This document shows, piece after piece, positions 30,845 to 39,840 of a stretch of 64,000 nt of DNA; positions within the stretch are counted from its first letter, which is position 1; every line of letters starts with the position of its first letter. The stretch is from Afipia birgiae 34632 (GTDB lineage Bacteria > Pseudomonadota > Alphaproteobacteria > Rhizobiales > Xanthobacteraceae): NCBI RefSeq assembly GCF_000308295.2, contig NZ_HG326652.1, forward strand, positions 444,779 through 508,778, written 5' to 3'. The notes under the pieces are model-generated. The model was not told where the DNA came from, made no database searches, and saw nothing but the letters and a program-made list of their open reading frames with translations. Position numbers and translations under genes: made by a program.

Positions 30845-30957
30845 CAACCTAGAATTTTCGTTGAGGGCCCGCAAGTGCGGGCGGCGGGCGAGGCATCCCT
30901 CCATTTTGCCCTGCGGATCTGATCGCGTAAGCTCGCGTATTATCTGGAGCATAACGT

Positions 30958-32505
30958 TTGCACGCATTTGAATGGACCATCGGGCTCATGCTGGGTGCGA
31001 TGCTGCTGTCGGCGCTGGCGCGCCGTCTCGGCGTTCCCTATCCGACATTCCTTGCGCTCGGCGGTGTCGGCATCGCCTTTCTCCCGGATGCGCCGGCGTG
31101 GACGCTCGATCCCGAACTCGCGCTGGCGCTGTTCGTCGCGCCGGTCTTGCTCGATGCGGCCTTCGACACCTCGATGCGGGATCTGCGCGACAACTGGGTG
31201 CCGGTTGCGACGCTGGTGCTGGTGGCGGTCGGTCTCACCACGGCAGTCGTCGCCGTTGTTGCGCACTGGCTTCTCCCCTCAATGCCGTGGGCTGCTGCGA
31301 TCGCACTGGGCGCCATCGTCGCGCCGCCGGATGCGGCGGCGGCGACCGCGGTGCTGCGCAGCGTCAAGCTGCCGTATCGCGTCCTCAAAATTCTCGAGGG
31401 CGAAAGCCTGCTCAACGATGCCAGCGCCCTGCTGATCTATCGGGTGGCCGTGAGCGCCGCATTGGCGACGTCGCTCAGCGCGAGCCATGTCGTGCCGGCG
31501 CTGACCGCTGCGATCATCGGCAGCCTTGTGGCCGGATACGTCTTGGCGCGGATCTCGATGCTGGTGACCGCGCGTATCAGCGACGTGCCGACATCGATCA
31601 TCATGCAGTTCGCCGGCGCCTTCACGGTGTGGATTGCCGCCGAAAAACTCGGCCTGTCCGGCATTCTCACCATCGTCGTCTATGCGGTGACTCTCGCCCG
31701 CAACGTTCCCGCCTACACGCCCGCGCGGCTGCGTGTGCCGTCTTATGCGGTGTGGGAGACCATGGTCTACCTGCTCAACGTGATGGCTTTCGTTCTGATC
31801 GGCACGCAGTTGCGGCCGATCTGGGCCGGGCTGGACGACTCGGTGCGCTGGCAGTATTCGGTCGTCGCTGGCGCCGTGCTTGCCGCGGTGATCGTGACGC
31901 GCATCGTCTGGGTCATGGCCAACAACACCGTCTGGCGGTTGCTGATTTTCCGTTTCGGACTGAAGCCTCGCCGCGCGACGATCAGCCCGCCGACACAGAA
32001 GGGCGGCATCCTCGTCGCATGGTGCGGGATGCGCGGCATCGTCACGCTGGCCGCGGCCTTCGCGCTGCCGCAGGGATTTCCCTATCGCGACCTGATCCTG
32101 CTCACTGCGTTCGGCGTCGTGCTCGGCACGCTTGTGCTCCAGGGGCTGACGCTGCGCCCGCTGATCGCATGGCTCGCGCTGGATGACGGCGATCCGGTGG
32201 CGCACGAGGTCGGCTGGGCGCGCCGCGCGGCGTTCCATGCGGCGCTCGAAGCCATCGACGGTAACACGTCTGCGGAGGCGGAGATGTTGCGGCTTGAATA
32301 CCGGCAGATGCTCGATCAGTCGGAAAGCAATCCGGATGGCCTGACGTCGAGCGAGTTGCCCGCCGATCCGGTGCGCCGTGACGCGATCCGCGCCGCGCGG
32401 CAGAAGCTGTTTGAGATGCGTGAGTCGGGTGAGATCGGCGACGACGCCTTTCACCGGCTGGAAGAAGAGTTTGATTGGGCCGAGTTGAGTGCGGCGAAGT
32501 CGTAG
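30958..32505 (+). CDS. Na+/H+ antiporter (CPA1/NhaP type)
   Basis: 515 aa integral membrane antiporter with about 12 helices and a soluble C-terminal tail. Family motifs are FVAPVLLDAAFDTSMRDL and GESLLNDASALLIYRVAV, the latter holding the ND pair thought to bind the cation. The tail (after about residue 420) is acidic and helical (NTSAEAEMLRLEYRQMLDQ). Start is TTG at 30958 (MHAFEWTIGLML) with GGAG upstream; no better ATG is near. It exchanges Na+ or K+ for protons in pH or salt homeostasis. Confidence 0.88.
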   Translation: MHAFEWTIGLMLGAMLLSALARRLGVPYPTFLALGGVGIAFLPDAPAWTLDPELALALFVAPVLLDAAFDTSMRDLRDNWVPVATLVLVAVGLTTAVVAVVAHWLLPSMPWAAAIALGAIVAPPDAAAATAVLRSVKLPYRVLKILEGESLLNDASALLIYRVAVSAALATSLSASHVVPALTAAIIGSLVAGYVLARISMLVTARISDVPTSIIMQFAGAFTVWIAAEKLGLSGILTIVVYAVTLARNVPAYTPARLRVPSYAVWETMVYLLNVMAFVLIGTQLRPIWAGLDDSVRWQYSVVAGAVLAAVIVTRIVWVMANNTVWRLLIFRFGLKPRRATISPPTQKGGILVAWCGMRGIVTLAAAFALPQGFPYRDLILLTAFGVVLGTLVLQGLTLRPLIAWLALDDGDPVAHEVGWARRAAFHAALEAIDGNTSAEAEMLRLEYRQMLDQSESNPDGLTSSELPADPVRRDAIRAARQKLFEMRESGEIGDDAFHRLEEEFDWAELSAAKS

Positions 32506-32552
32506 CGAGGCGGGGGATATTTCCGCGGTCGTCCCGGCGAAATGAAGCTCGG

Positions 32553-32678
32553 TGTCATGGCCGGGCTTGTCCCGGCCATCCCGATAACGATTGCACGGTG
32601 CCGAACTGGTCGGGATCACCGGGACATAGGCAAGCGGAAGCGACGCCGTTCTTCGAACGGCTATGCCCGGTGATGACA
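32553..32678. repeat. 126-bp palindromic repeat, family B, copy 1
   Basis: Ends are TGTCATGGCCGGGC and its inverted partner GCCCGGTGATGACA. The 3' half contains CATAGGCAAGCGGAAGCGA followed by a CCGTTCTTCGAACGG hairpin, shared almost base for base with copy 2. It lies between the antiporter stop and the convergent carA end. Confidence 0.85.
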
Positions 32679-32689
32679 GGTGGCCTAGC

Positions 32690-33880
32690 TCACGCCCGCT
32701 TCTTGTCGCGCATCAGGTCGGTGAAACGCCTGAACAGATAGTGCGAGTCGCGCGGGCCGGGTGAGGCCTCGGGATGGTACTGCACCGAGAACACCGGCTT
32801 GTCTTCCAGCGCGATGCCGCAGTTCGAGTCGTCGAACAGCGAAATATGCGTCTGGGTCACGTTGTTCGGCAGCGTGGTCTTGTCCACCGCAAAGCCGTGG
32901 TTCATCGAGGTGATCTCGACCTTGCCGGTCGTGAGGTCCTTCACCGGATGGTTCGCGCCGTGATGGCCCTGATGCATCTTCATGGTCTTGCCGCCAAGGG
33001 CGAGGCCGAGCATCTGGTGGCCGAGGCAAATCCCGAAGGTCGGTGTGCCGGACTCGATCACTTTCTTGATGACGGGCACGGCATATTCGCCGGTCGCCGC
33101 CGGATCGCCGGGGCCGTTCGACAGGAACACGCCGTCCGGCTTCATCGCCAGAATATCTTCCGCGGATGTTTTCGCCGTCACGACCGTGACCTTGCAGCCT
33201 TCGCCCGCCAGCAGGCGCAGAATATTGCGCTTGATGCCGTAGTCGATCGCGACGACGTTGAATTCCGGCTTGTCCTGCTTGCCGAATCCCTTGTCCCATT
33301 CCCACGGCGTCTCATCCCAGGTGAAACGCTGGGCGCTGGTCACCATCGGCACGAGGTCCATGCCCTCGAGGCCGGGCCATTCGCGCGCTTCCTCCTTGAG
33401 GCCGTGCAGATCGAACTTGCCGTCCTTCGCGTGCGCGATCACGGCGTTCGGCATGCCCTTGTCGCGGATCAGCGCGGTCAGCGCCCGGGTATCGATGCCG
33501 GAGAGACCGATAATGCCGCGCGCCTTCAGCCATGTATCGAGATGTTTGGCGGCGCGATAGTTCGACGGATCGGTAATGGCTGCGCGTAAAATCACGCCGC
33601 GCGCGCCCGGCGTTGCCGCCATATTCACCGTTTCGATGTCTTCGTCGTTGGTTCCGACATTTCCGATATGGGGAAATGTGAAGGTAATGAGCTGCCCGGC
33701 ATAGGATGGATCGGTGAGGATTTCCTCATAACCGGTCATCGCTGTGTTGAAGCAGACCTCGCCAACGGCCTGACCTTCCGCGCCAAGGCCGAAGCCTTCC
33801 AGCACGGTGCCATCGGCAAGCACGAGGAGCGCGGTCGGTTTATGGTCCGGCCAGGCTGAGGAATTATCTGATGTCGTCAT
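32690..33880 (-). CDS. carA: Carbamoyl-phosphate synthase small subunit
   Basis: 396 aa. Glutaminase subunit that supplies ammonia to CarB. The N-terminal CPSase_sm domain (residues about 17-160) is followed by a class I glutamine amidotransferase domain with the nucleophile in [13 protein letters not shown] and the His-Glu pair in [16 protein letters not shown] 33880. It is on the same strand as carB but separated by the tRNA, methyltransferase, dps, thioesterase and antiporter genes. Confidence 0.97.
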   Translation of the reverse strand: MTTSDNSSAWPDHKPTALLVLADGTVLEGFGLGAEGQAVGEVCFNTAMTGYEEILTDPSYAGQLITFTFPHIGNVGTNDEDIETVNMAATPGARGVILRAAITDPSNYRAAKHLDTWLKARGIIGLSGIDTRALTALIRDKGMPNAVIAHAKDGKFDLHGLKEEAREWPGLEGMDLVPMVTSAQRFTWDETPWEWDKGFGKQDKPEFNVVAIDYGIKRNILRLLAGEGCKVTVVTAKTSAEDILAMKPDGVFLSNGPGDPAATGEYAVPVIKKVIESGTPTFGICLGHQMLGLALGGKTMKMHQGHHGANHPVKDLTTGKVEITSMNHGFAVDKTTLPNNVTQTHISLFDDSNCGIALEDKPVFSVQYHPEASPGPRDSHYLFRRFTDLMRDKKRA

Positions 33881-34037
33881 AAGTGCATCACATAACCTCT
33901 GTGCCGCGGCGCGTCAAAGGCAGAAGCGCCGGAAATTTATGTCATTTGCACATATTTGACACCCGGCGAGCGCTCCCTAATCTGCGCCCCCATGCGGCCA
34001 CTGCGACATAACGAGCCGCAAGGCAGGAGACCTATCC

Positions 34038-35630
34038 ATGAGCTCGACGGGCACTCCGCTGGATTTGGGCCAGCTTCATTCCGGTGGAACCATCGGCAAT
34101 ATGATCGTCAACGCGGTGGGGCGGTTCGGTGACCGGCCCGCGCTCGCTGACGGCAAGGTGCGGTGGAGTTACCGCGAACTCGGCGACACCATTGGCCGCT
34201 TCATCACGCTGTTTCGCTCGCTCGGGCTGAAGAAAGGCAGCGCGCTGTCGGTTCTGGCGAGCAACCGCGCCGAATCCTGGGCTGCGATCTGCGCCGCGCT
34301 TGTGATGGGTATCCGCTACACGCCGCTGCATCCCATGGCGGCGGAAGACGATCACGCCTTTATCATCGAGGACGCCGAGATCGATCTCCTGATCGTGGAG
34401 GGCGCGAAGTTCGGTCCGCGCGGCCTCGCGATCAAGAGCCGCGTGCCCGGCCTCAAGAATTTGTATTCGATCGGGCCGATGGAGGGCGTGCGCGATATCA
34501 TGCCGGATCTCGCCAAGGCCGAGGCAGCGCCGCTGGTGGATCAAAGCGAGGCCCACGAGATCGCTTTCCTTGCCTATACCGGCGGCACCACCGGCCGCTC
34601 CAAGGGCGTGATGCTGCCGCATCGCGCGCTGATGACCATGACGCTGTTGCTGTTTGCGGACTGGGACTGGCCGCAGGACATCCGCTTCCTCGCCGCGACC
34701 CCGATCAGCCACGCAGCGGGCGTCACGCTGTTCCCGGTGATGATGCGCGGCGGCCTGATGCGGCTCGTGCAGGGCTTCGAGCCGGAGGTCTATGCCGGCG
34801 TTGTGGCCGCCGAGAAGATCAACTCGACCTTCCTTGTGCCCACGCTCATCTACGCGCTGATCGATAACGAGGATCTGCGCAAGCGCCACGACCTGTCGTC
34901 GCTGGAGATGATCGTCTATGGCGCCGCGCCGATGTCGCCGGATCGCCTGCTGGAAGGCATGAAGATTTTCGGCAAGGTGTTCGTGCAGCTTTACGGCCAG
35001 ACCGAAGCGCCGCAGATCATCACCTCGATGCGCAAGATCGATCACGACGAAACCAGGCCCGCGCGGCTCGGATCGTGCGGGCGCGCAAGTCCCGGAGTCG
35101 ATGTAAAACTGTTCGATGCGGACATGCGCGAGGTCGCGATCGGCGAGCCGGGCGAGATCTGCGTGCGCGGGCCGCTGGTCATGGACGGCTACTGGAAGCG
35201 TCCCGAGGCCAACGCCGAAACCCTCAAGGGCGGCTGGCTGCACACCGGCGACGTCGCGGTGAAGGACGAGGAAGGCTACTTCTATATTGTCGACCGCACC
35301 AAGGACATGATCATCTCCGGCGGCTTCAACATCTATCCGCGCGAGGTCGAGGATGCGCTGATGTCGCATCCGTCGGTTGCCTCCGCCGCCGTGATCGGAA
35401 TTCCTGACGACAAGTGGGGCGAGGCGGTGAAGGGCTTTGTGGTGCTGAAGCCCGGCGCCAATTCCGGCGTCGCCGAACTGCAGGCCCACGTCAAGGACAA
35501 GCGCGGCGCGCCGTGGTCGCCCAAGACCATCGATTTTGTCGAGGTCATCCCGGTCACGGGGCTCGGCAAGATCGACCGCAAGGCGCTGCGTGCGCCTTAC
35601 TGGGAAGGCCGCAAGCGCGGCGTGGCGTGA
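34038..35630 (+). CDS. Fatty-acid--CoA ligase (AMP-binding)
   Basis: 530 aa member of the adenylate-forming family, activating a carboxylic acid to its CoA thioester. Motifs: phosphate loop AYTGGTTGRSKGVMLPH (about 180-196), YGQTEAPQ, GWLHTGDVAVKDEEGYFYIVDR, the hinge DMIISGGFNIYPREVE and the C-terminal catalytic Lys in TGLGKIDRKAL. The substrate may be a medium or long-chain fatty acid; precise specificity is not readable. CAGGAG precedes the ATG. A family B repeat follows the stop by 16 bases. Confidence 0.93.
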   Translation: MSSTGTPLDLGQLHSGGTIGNMIVNAVGRFGDRPALADGKVRWSYRELGDTIGRFITLFRSLGLKKGSALSVLASNRAESWAAICAALVMGIRYTPLHPMAAEDDHAFIIEDAEIDLLIVEGAKFGPRGLAIKSRVPGLKNLYSIGPMEGVRDIMPDLAKAEAAPLVDQSEAHEIAFLAYTGGTTGRSKGVMLPHRALMTMTLLLFADWDWPQDIRFLAATPISHAAGVTLFPVMMRGGLMRLVQGFEPEVYAGVVAAEKINSTFLVPTLIYALIDNEDLRKRHDLSSLEMIVYGAAPMSPDRLLEGMKIFGKVFVQLYGQTEAPQIITSMRKIDHDETRPARLGSCGRASPGVDVKLFDADMREVAIGEPGEICVRGPLVMDGYWKRPEANAETLKGGWLHTGDVAVKDEEGYFYIVDRTKDMIISGGFNIYPREVEDALMSHPSVASAAVIGIPDDKWGEAVKGFVVLKPGANSGVAELQAHVKDKRGAPWSPKTIDFVEVIPVTGLGKIDRKALRAPYWEGRKRGVA

Positions 35631-35646
35631 AGGAAGTTCAACAGGA

Positions 35647-35772
35647 TGTCATGCGCGGGCTTGACCCGCGCATCCATCTTAAGTGCAGGAATCTTTCAAG
35701 AAGGATGGATTGCCGGGGCATAGGCGAGCGGAAGCGATCCCGTTCTTCGAACGGCTATGCCCGGCAATGACA
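35647..35772. repeat. 126-bp palindromic repeat, family B, copy 2
   Basis: Same length and plan as copy 1. Ends TGTCATGCGCGGGC and GCCCGGCAATGACA are inverted repeats; the 3' half GCATAGGCGAGCGGAAGCGA with hairpin CCGTTCTTCGAACGG is nearly identical to copy 1. It fills the gap before the alpha/beta hydrolase gene. Confidence 0.86.
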
Positions 35773-35787
35773 GAACTGGATGTTCAC

Positions 35788-36489
35788 ATGCTAAACTCGC
35801 TTCCCGTCGTGCTCGTGCCCGGCCTTGCGTGCTCGCCGCGGATCTATGATCCGCAGATCCCCGCCCTGTGGCGGCAGGGGCCGGTGTTTATCGCCAACCA
35901 TGCGCGCGGCGGCGACATGGCCGCGATTGCGCGGCGGATTCTCGCCGAAGCGCCATTGCGCTTCGCACTCGCGGGTCATTCGATGGGCGGCTACATCGTA
36001 TTGGAGATGTTCCGGCAGGCGCCCGAGCGCGTCGCGCGGCTGGCGCTGCTGAACACCTCGGCGCGGCCCGAAGCGCCGGAAGTTTCCGAGAAGCGGCGGG
36101 CGATGATCGCTGAGGTGAAGCAGGGCGGCTACCGTGCGGTGATGGACCGCATGTTTGCAAACTTCGTGCATCCCGCGCTGGCGCGCGACGAGCACCTTCA
36201 CCGCATTGTACTCGATATGGCCGACGACGTCGGTCCCGATGCCTTCGTCTGGCAGGTTGAGGCGATCATGACGCGGGCGGATTCGCGGCCGACGCTCGCG
36301 ACCATCAAGTGCCCGACGCTGGTCCTCACCAGCGATACCGACAACATGGTTCCGACCGATGCATCGGTCGAGATCGCCAACGGCATTGCGGGCGCGAAGC
36401 TGGTCACTATTCAGGATTGCGGTCATCTCACGCAGCTCGAGAAACCGCAGGAGGTGACGGATGCGCTGCTCGACTGGCTCGAGATGTAA
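35788..36489 (+). CDS. Alpha/beta hydrolase
   Basis: 233 aa. Nucleophile elbow GHSMGGYIVLE, acid region LVLTSDTDNMVPTDASVEIA and catalytic His in DCGHLTQLEKPQEV are all present. The substrate is not known; lactonase, haloperoxidase-like or esterase activity are all possible. Start MLNSLPVVLVPGLACSPRIYD at 35788 is preferred. An upstream ATG at 35767 is inside the end of the family B repeat and would add MTELDVH. The gene probably shares a transcript with the upstream ligase. Confidence 0.88.
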   Translation: MLNSLPVVLVPGLACSPRIYDPQIPALWRQGPVFIANHARGGDMAAIARRILAEAPLRFALAGHSMGGYIVLEMFRQAPERVARLALLNTSARPEAPEVSEKRRAMIAEVKQGGYRAVMDRMFANFVHPALARDEHLHRIVLDMADDVGPDAFVWQVEAIMTRADSRPTLATIKCPTLVLTSDTDNMVPTDASVEIANGIAGAKLVTIQDCGHLTQLEKPQEVTDALLDWLEM

Positions 36490-36575
36490 CCCTGTCGGTT
36501 GTGCGGACCCGCAAAACGCCCTAAATCAACGGCAATTGGATTGGAAGCGGCCGATTTGCCGCGAGGGAGAGACCG

Positions 36576-37031
36576 ATGCTGCGCGATGACATCAACAACG
36601 CCGTCAAGGATGCGATGAGAGCGAAGGACGAGCGCAAGCTCTCGACGCTGCGCATGATCAATTCGTCGCTGAAGAATGCCGATATCGAGGCGCGCGGGCA
36701 GAGCAAGCCGCCGCTCAGCGACGAAGACATCCTCGGGTTGCTGCAGAAGATGATCAAGCAGCGCCAGGAATCGGTCGAGCTTTACGACAAGGGCGGCCGC
36801 CCCGAACTTGCGGCGCAGGAGCGCGAGGAGATCGCGGTCATCTCGGCCTATCTGCCCAAGCAGATGTCCGAAGATGAAGTGAAGGCCGCAATCGCCGCCG
36901 TCGTGAGCGAGACCGGCGCAGCCAGCATGAAGGACATGGGCAAGGTGATCGCGGCATTGAAGGCGAAATACGCGGGCCAGATGGATTTCGGCAAGGCCAG
37001 CGGTCTGGTGAAGGCCGCGCTGACGGGGTGA
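36576..37031 (+). CDS. GatB/YqeY domain-containing protein
   Basis: 151 aa. Typical YqeY: MLRDDINNAVKDAMRAKDERKLSTLRMINSSLKNADI at the start and KYAGQMDFGKASGLVKAAL at the end. The domain is the tRNA-binding part of GatB, and free-standing copies are thought to bind tRNA or help amidotransferase function; the role is not settled. GCGAGGGAGAGACC before the ATG. A palindromic repeat pair follows. Confidence 0.93.
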   Translation: MLRDDINNAVKDAMRAKDERKLSTLRMINSSLKNADIEARGQSKPPLSDEDILGLLQKMIKQRQESVELYDKGGRPELAAQEREEIAVISAYLPKQMSEDEVKAAIAAVVSETGAASMKDMGKVIAALKAKYAGQMDFGKASGLVKAALTG

Positions 37032-37044
37032 CATTCGAAGAACA

Positions 37045-37178
37045 TCACCCCACCCGACTGGCCTACGGCCAGCCACCCTCCCCATCAAGGGGAGGGATAA
37101 GAGATGCGGCGGCATCTCGTTCTTTTTTTCTCCCTCCCCCTTGTGGGGAGGGTCGGCGCGAAGCGCCGGGGTGGGGGT
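37045..37178. repeat. Family D inverted repeat pair without a gene
   Basis: Left part CACCCCACCCG, GCCTACGGC-type hairpin, CCTCCCCATCAAGGGGAGG. Right part CCTCCCCCTTGTGGGGAGG, GGCGCGAAGCGCC hairpin, GGGTGGGGG. The two are inverted copies around a short core GAGATGCGGCGGCATCTCG that is itself a hairpin. The same repeat borders the DUF559 gene at 38855-39304, where it is arranged the other way round. Confidence 0.82.
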
Positions 37179-37235
37179 TTTTCGCGAGGACATCGATTAT
37201 CTGGTGAAGGCTGACAACAAGCGCGAAGGCCCAAC

Positions 37236-38846
37236 ATGCTCACCGAAACCGACAACTACGACGACCTCTACAAAAATTTCCGCTGGGACATTCCGGCGGC
37301 GTTCAACATCGCGACAGATTGCTGCGACCGTTATGCCGACGGCTCGGGCCGGCTAGCACTCATTTATGCCGATGAAGACGGCAGCACGCAGAAGCTGTCG
37401 TTTGACGAGATCAGCGCGCTGTCGAAAAGTTTCGCCAATGTGCTGAAGGCCGACGGCCTTGTGCGCGGCGATCGTGTCGCGGTGTTCCTGTCGCAGTCGG
37501 TGGAACTGCCGATCGCGCACCTCGCCGCGTTCCGATCCGGTCTGGTCTCGGTGCCGCTGTTCACGCTGTTCGGCGAGGACGCGCTGGAGTTCCGGCTTTC
37601 CAACAGCGGCGCCAAGGCCGTCATCACCGATGAGGGCGGCTGGGACAAGCTGTCGAAGATCCGCGACCGGCTGCCGCATCTGCAGGACATCTATGTCACC
37701 AGCGGCGCGATTCATGCCGGCGCGAAATCGTTCTGGCAGGCGATCGAGGACGCCTCGGAGAATTTTCCGACCGTCCCGACCAGTCCGGACGATCCGGCGA
37801 TCATCATTTACACGTCGGGCACGACCGGAAACCCGAAAGGCGCACTTCACGCCCATCGCGTGCTGCTCGGCCACCTGCCGAATGTTGAAATGGCGCACGA
37901 CTTCCTGCCGAAGCCTGGCGACCTGATGTGGACGCCGGCGGACTGGGCCTGGATCGGCGGACTGTTCGATGCGCTGTTTCCGGCCTGGTATCACGGCGTG
38001 CCGATGCTCGGGCATCGCGCCAAAAAGTTCGAGCCGCAGGCGGCGATGCAACTGATGGCCGATCACGGTGTCCGCAACGTGTTCCTGCCGCCGACCGCGC
38101 TGAAGCTGATGCGTCAGGCCGACGTCAAGCATTCCGGGGTGAAGCTGCGCAGCATTTTCAGCGGCGGTGAATCCCTCGGTGCCGAACTGATCGAGTGGGT
38201 GCGCGCCACCTTCGGCGTCAATGTCCATGAAATCTACGGCCAGACCGAATGCAATCTGGTGCTCGCCAACAACTCGGCGCTGTTCCCGATCAAGCCGGGG
38301 TCGATGGGCAAGCCGTCGCCGGGCTTTGATGTGCGCATCGTCAACGAGCGCGGCGAGGAACAGCCGCGCAATGCGCGCGGCATCGTCGGCGTGCGTGCGC
38401 CGAACCCCTGCATGATGCTTGAATACTGGAAGAACCCGGATGCGACCGCGAAGAAATATGCCGGCGGTTTTCTGCTGACCGGCGATCTCGGCGTGCAGGA
38501 TGACGACGGGTACTTCTGGTACGTCAGCCGCGAGGACGACGTCATCACCAGCGCTGGTTACCGGATCGGCCCGGCGGAAATCGAACACACCCTGATGAAG
38601 CACCCGGCGGTGGCGATGTCCGCCGTGGTCGGCATTCCCGATCCGATCCGCACCGAGGCGATCAAGGCGTGGATCGTGCTGCGTCCGGGATTCGCGGCGA
38701 GTGATGCACTGGCGAAGGACATTCAGGACTTCGTCAAGGTGCAGCTCGCTGCGCACGAATATCCGCGCCACATCCAGTTCGCGGACACCTTGCCGATGAC
38801 GGCCACCGGCAAGGTGTTGCGGCGCGAATTGCGGGAATTGGGGTAG
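37236..38846 (+). CDS. AMP-dependent acyl-CoA synthetase (AcsA-like)
   Basis: 536 aa. Adenylate-forming motifs: IIYTSGTTGNPKGALHAH (phosphate loop), EIYGQTECNLVLAN, LTGDLGVQDDDGYFWYVSRED, DVITSAGYRIGPAEIEHTLMKHP and catalytic Lys in MTATGKVLRRELRELG. The pattern DLMWTPADWAWIGGL is typical of acetate/propionate/medium-chain synthetases rather than long-chain ligases, so a short or medium chain acyl substrate is likely. ATG at 37236. The stop is 8 bases before a family D repeat. Confidence 0.92.
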   Translation: MLTETDNYDDLYKNFRWDIPAAFNIATDCCDRYADGSGRLALIYADEDGSTQKLSFDEISALSKSFANVLKADGLVRGDRVAVFLSQSVELPIAHLAAFRSGLVSVPLFTLFGEDALEFRLSNSGAKAVITDEGGWDKLSKIRDRLPHLQDIYVTSGAIHAGAKSFWQAIEDASENFPTVPTSPDDPAIIIYTSGTTGNPKGALHAHRVLLGHLPNVEMAHDFLPKPGDLMWTPADWAWIGGLFDALFPAWYHGVPMLGHRAKKFEPQAAMQLMADHGVRNVFLPPTALKLMRQADVKHSGVKLRSIFSGGESLGAELIEWVRATFGVNVHEIYGQTECNLVLANNSALFPIKPGSMGKPSPGFDVRIVNERGEEQPRNARGIVGVRAPNPCMMLEYWKNPDATAKKYAGGFLLTGDLGVQDDDGYFWYVSREDDVITSAGYRIGPAEIEHTLMKHPAVAMSAVVGIPDPIRTEAIKAWIVLRPGFAASDALAKDIQDFVKVQLAAHEYPRHIQFADTLPMTATGKVLRRELRELG

Positions 38847-38854
38847 GGGCTTCT

Positions 38855-38909
38855 TCTCCCTCCCCCTTGTGGGGAGGGTCGACCGGCGTTAGTCGGTCGG
38901 GGTGGGGGG
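38855..38909. repeat. Left terminal inverted repeat flanking the DUF559 gene
   Basis: TCTCCCTCCCCCTTGTGGGG, then AGGG, a CGACCGGCGTTAGTCGGTCG hairpin and GGGTGGGGG. Its reverse complement lies at 39251-39304 with similar order. It holds the last codons and the stop of the DUF559 gene. Confidence 0.83.
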
Positions 38910-39308
38910 ATTCAACTCTGAGAGAATTCTCTCCATCACGCCTTCAAGATTCCGGTCGATGCCGGAATTCCAGAAGCGCAAGATGCGGTATCCTTGCGAG
39001 GCGAAGAACGCGTCGCGCCGCGCATCTCGTTGGCTTTCGCGAACCAAACCGTGCTGGCCACCGTCAACTTCGATCAGGATTCTATTTCTGAAACACGCGA
39101 AGTCCACAATGTAGGTGGCTATCGGGGCTTGCCTGCGGAAATGTTGACCGAGAGGTTTCAGCGCGCGAAGCCTGTTCCACAGTTTGGCTTCCTGCGGAGT
39201 GAGCCGTTTTCGGAGCTGCCGCGCGTTCTCGTTGGCCACGAGTTCGTTGCTCACCCCACCCGGCTGACTTTCGGTCAGCCACCTCCCCATCAAGGGGAGG
39301 GAGATCAT
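38889..39308 (-). CDS. DUF559 endonuclease-domain protein
   Basis: 139 aa. The DUF559 domain is related to Vsr-like PD-(D/E)xK nucleases. Visible: ARQLRKRLTPQEAKLWNRLR (about residues 29-48), then YIVDFACFRNRILIEVDGGQH, with the acidic residues and the EVDG core expected of the fold, then DAFFASQGYRILRFWN. Both ends of the coding frame lie in inverted repeats: the first 20 codons (MISLPLMGRWLTESQPGGVS) are translated from the right repeat, and NPPTPTD with the stop from the left. There is no ribosome binding site apart from the repeat. Function is unknown. Confidence 0.78.
   Translation of the reverse strand: MISLPLMGRWLTESQPGGVSNELVANENARQLRKRLTPQEAKLWNRLRALKPLGQHFRRQAPIATYIVDFACFRNRILIEVDGGQHGLVRESQRDARRDAFFASQGYRILRFWNSGIDRNLEGVMERILSELNPPTPTD
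39251..39304. repeat. Right terminal inverted repeat flanking the DUF559 gene
   Basis: TCACCCCACCCGGCTGACTT, a TCGGTCAGCC hairpin arm, then CCTCCCCATCAAGGGGAGG and GAGA. This is the inverted partner of the left repeat and carries the start codon region of the gene. Confidence 0.83.
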
Positions 39309-39312
39309 CGCA

Positions 39313-39840
39313 TCATTTCGGCAATTCCGGAACCTTCACACCCATCCGCTTCAGCGCCTCCAGCATCCGCTTCGGCGGCTCCATCTGGATCACCTGCGGC
39401 TTGCCGGTTTCGAGCACGCTCTTCAGGCTGGACAGGATCGCCGGCCATCCCGCGCGGCCGCCCGAGAGAATGTCCTCGCTGATCTCGCGGTCATTGGCCT
39501 CGGACATGGTCAGGCGAACAGAGTCACCCGACCGTTCGATCTCGTAGGTCACCAGCGTCTCGCCGAGCGCCTCGACGAGGCCGGGCCAGTTGACGTTGAA
39601 GGTGATGACCAGCTTGCGCGGCGGATCGTAGGCGATGACCTCGCCGCTGATGTGGACCGATCCGTCCGGTGCACGGAGCACGAAGGCGCCGCCGACCTTC
39701 TCCTCGACCTCGACGCCGAAGCCTGAGAAGTACCGCCTGCTGAATTCAGCGGAGGTCAGCGCTTCCCACACCTTCTCGGGCGTCGAGGCGATGTAGATGG
39801 TGTAGACGAGCGAAGGCTTGAACTTGCCGATATCCATCAT
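39313..39840 (-). CDS. SRPBCC (AHSA1-type) protein 1
   Basis: 175 aa START-like fold. It begins MMDIGKFKPSLVYTIYIASTPEKVWEALTSAEFSRRYF, the family start (YTIYI..TPEKVWEALT), and ends with VIQMEPPKRMLEALKRMGVKVPEL, an extra tail. The start ATG overlaps the stop of the preceding gene as ATGA. The family binds hydrophobic ligands or acts in stress; ligand unknown. It is the last gene of a four-gene operon led by an ArsR regulator. Confidence 0.87.
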   Translation of the reverse strand: MMDIGKFKPSLVYTIYIASTPEKVWEALTSAEFSRRYFSGFGVEVEEKVGGAFVLRAPDGSVHISGEVIAYDPPRKLVITFNVNWPGLVEALGETLVTYEIERSGDSVRLTMSEANDREISEDILSGGRAGWPAILSSLKSVLETGKPQVIQMEPPKRMLEALKRMGVKVPELPK

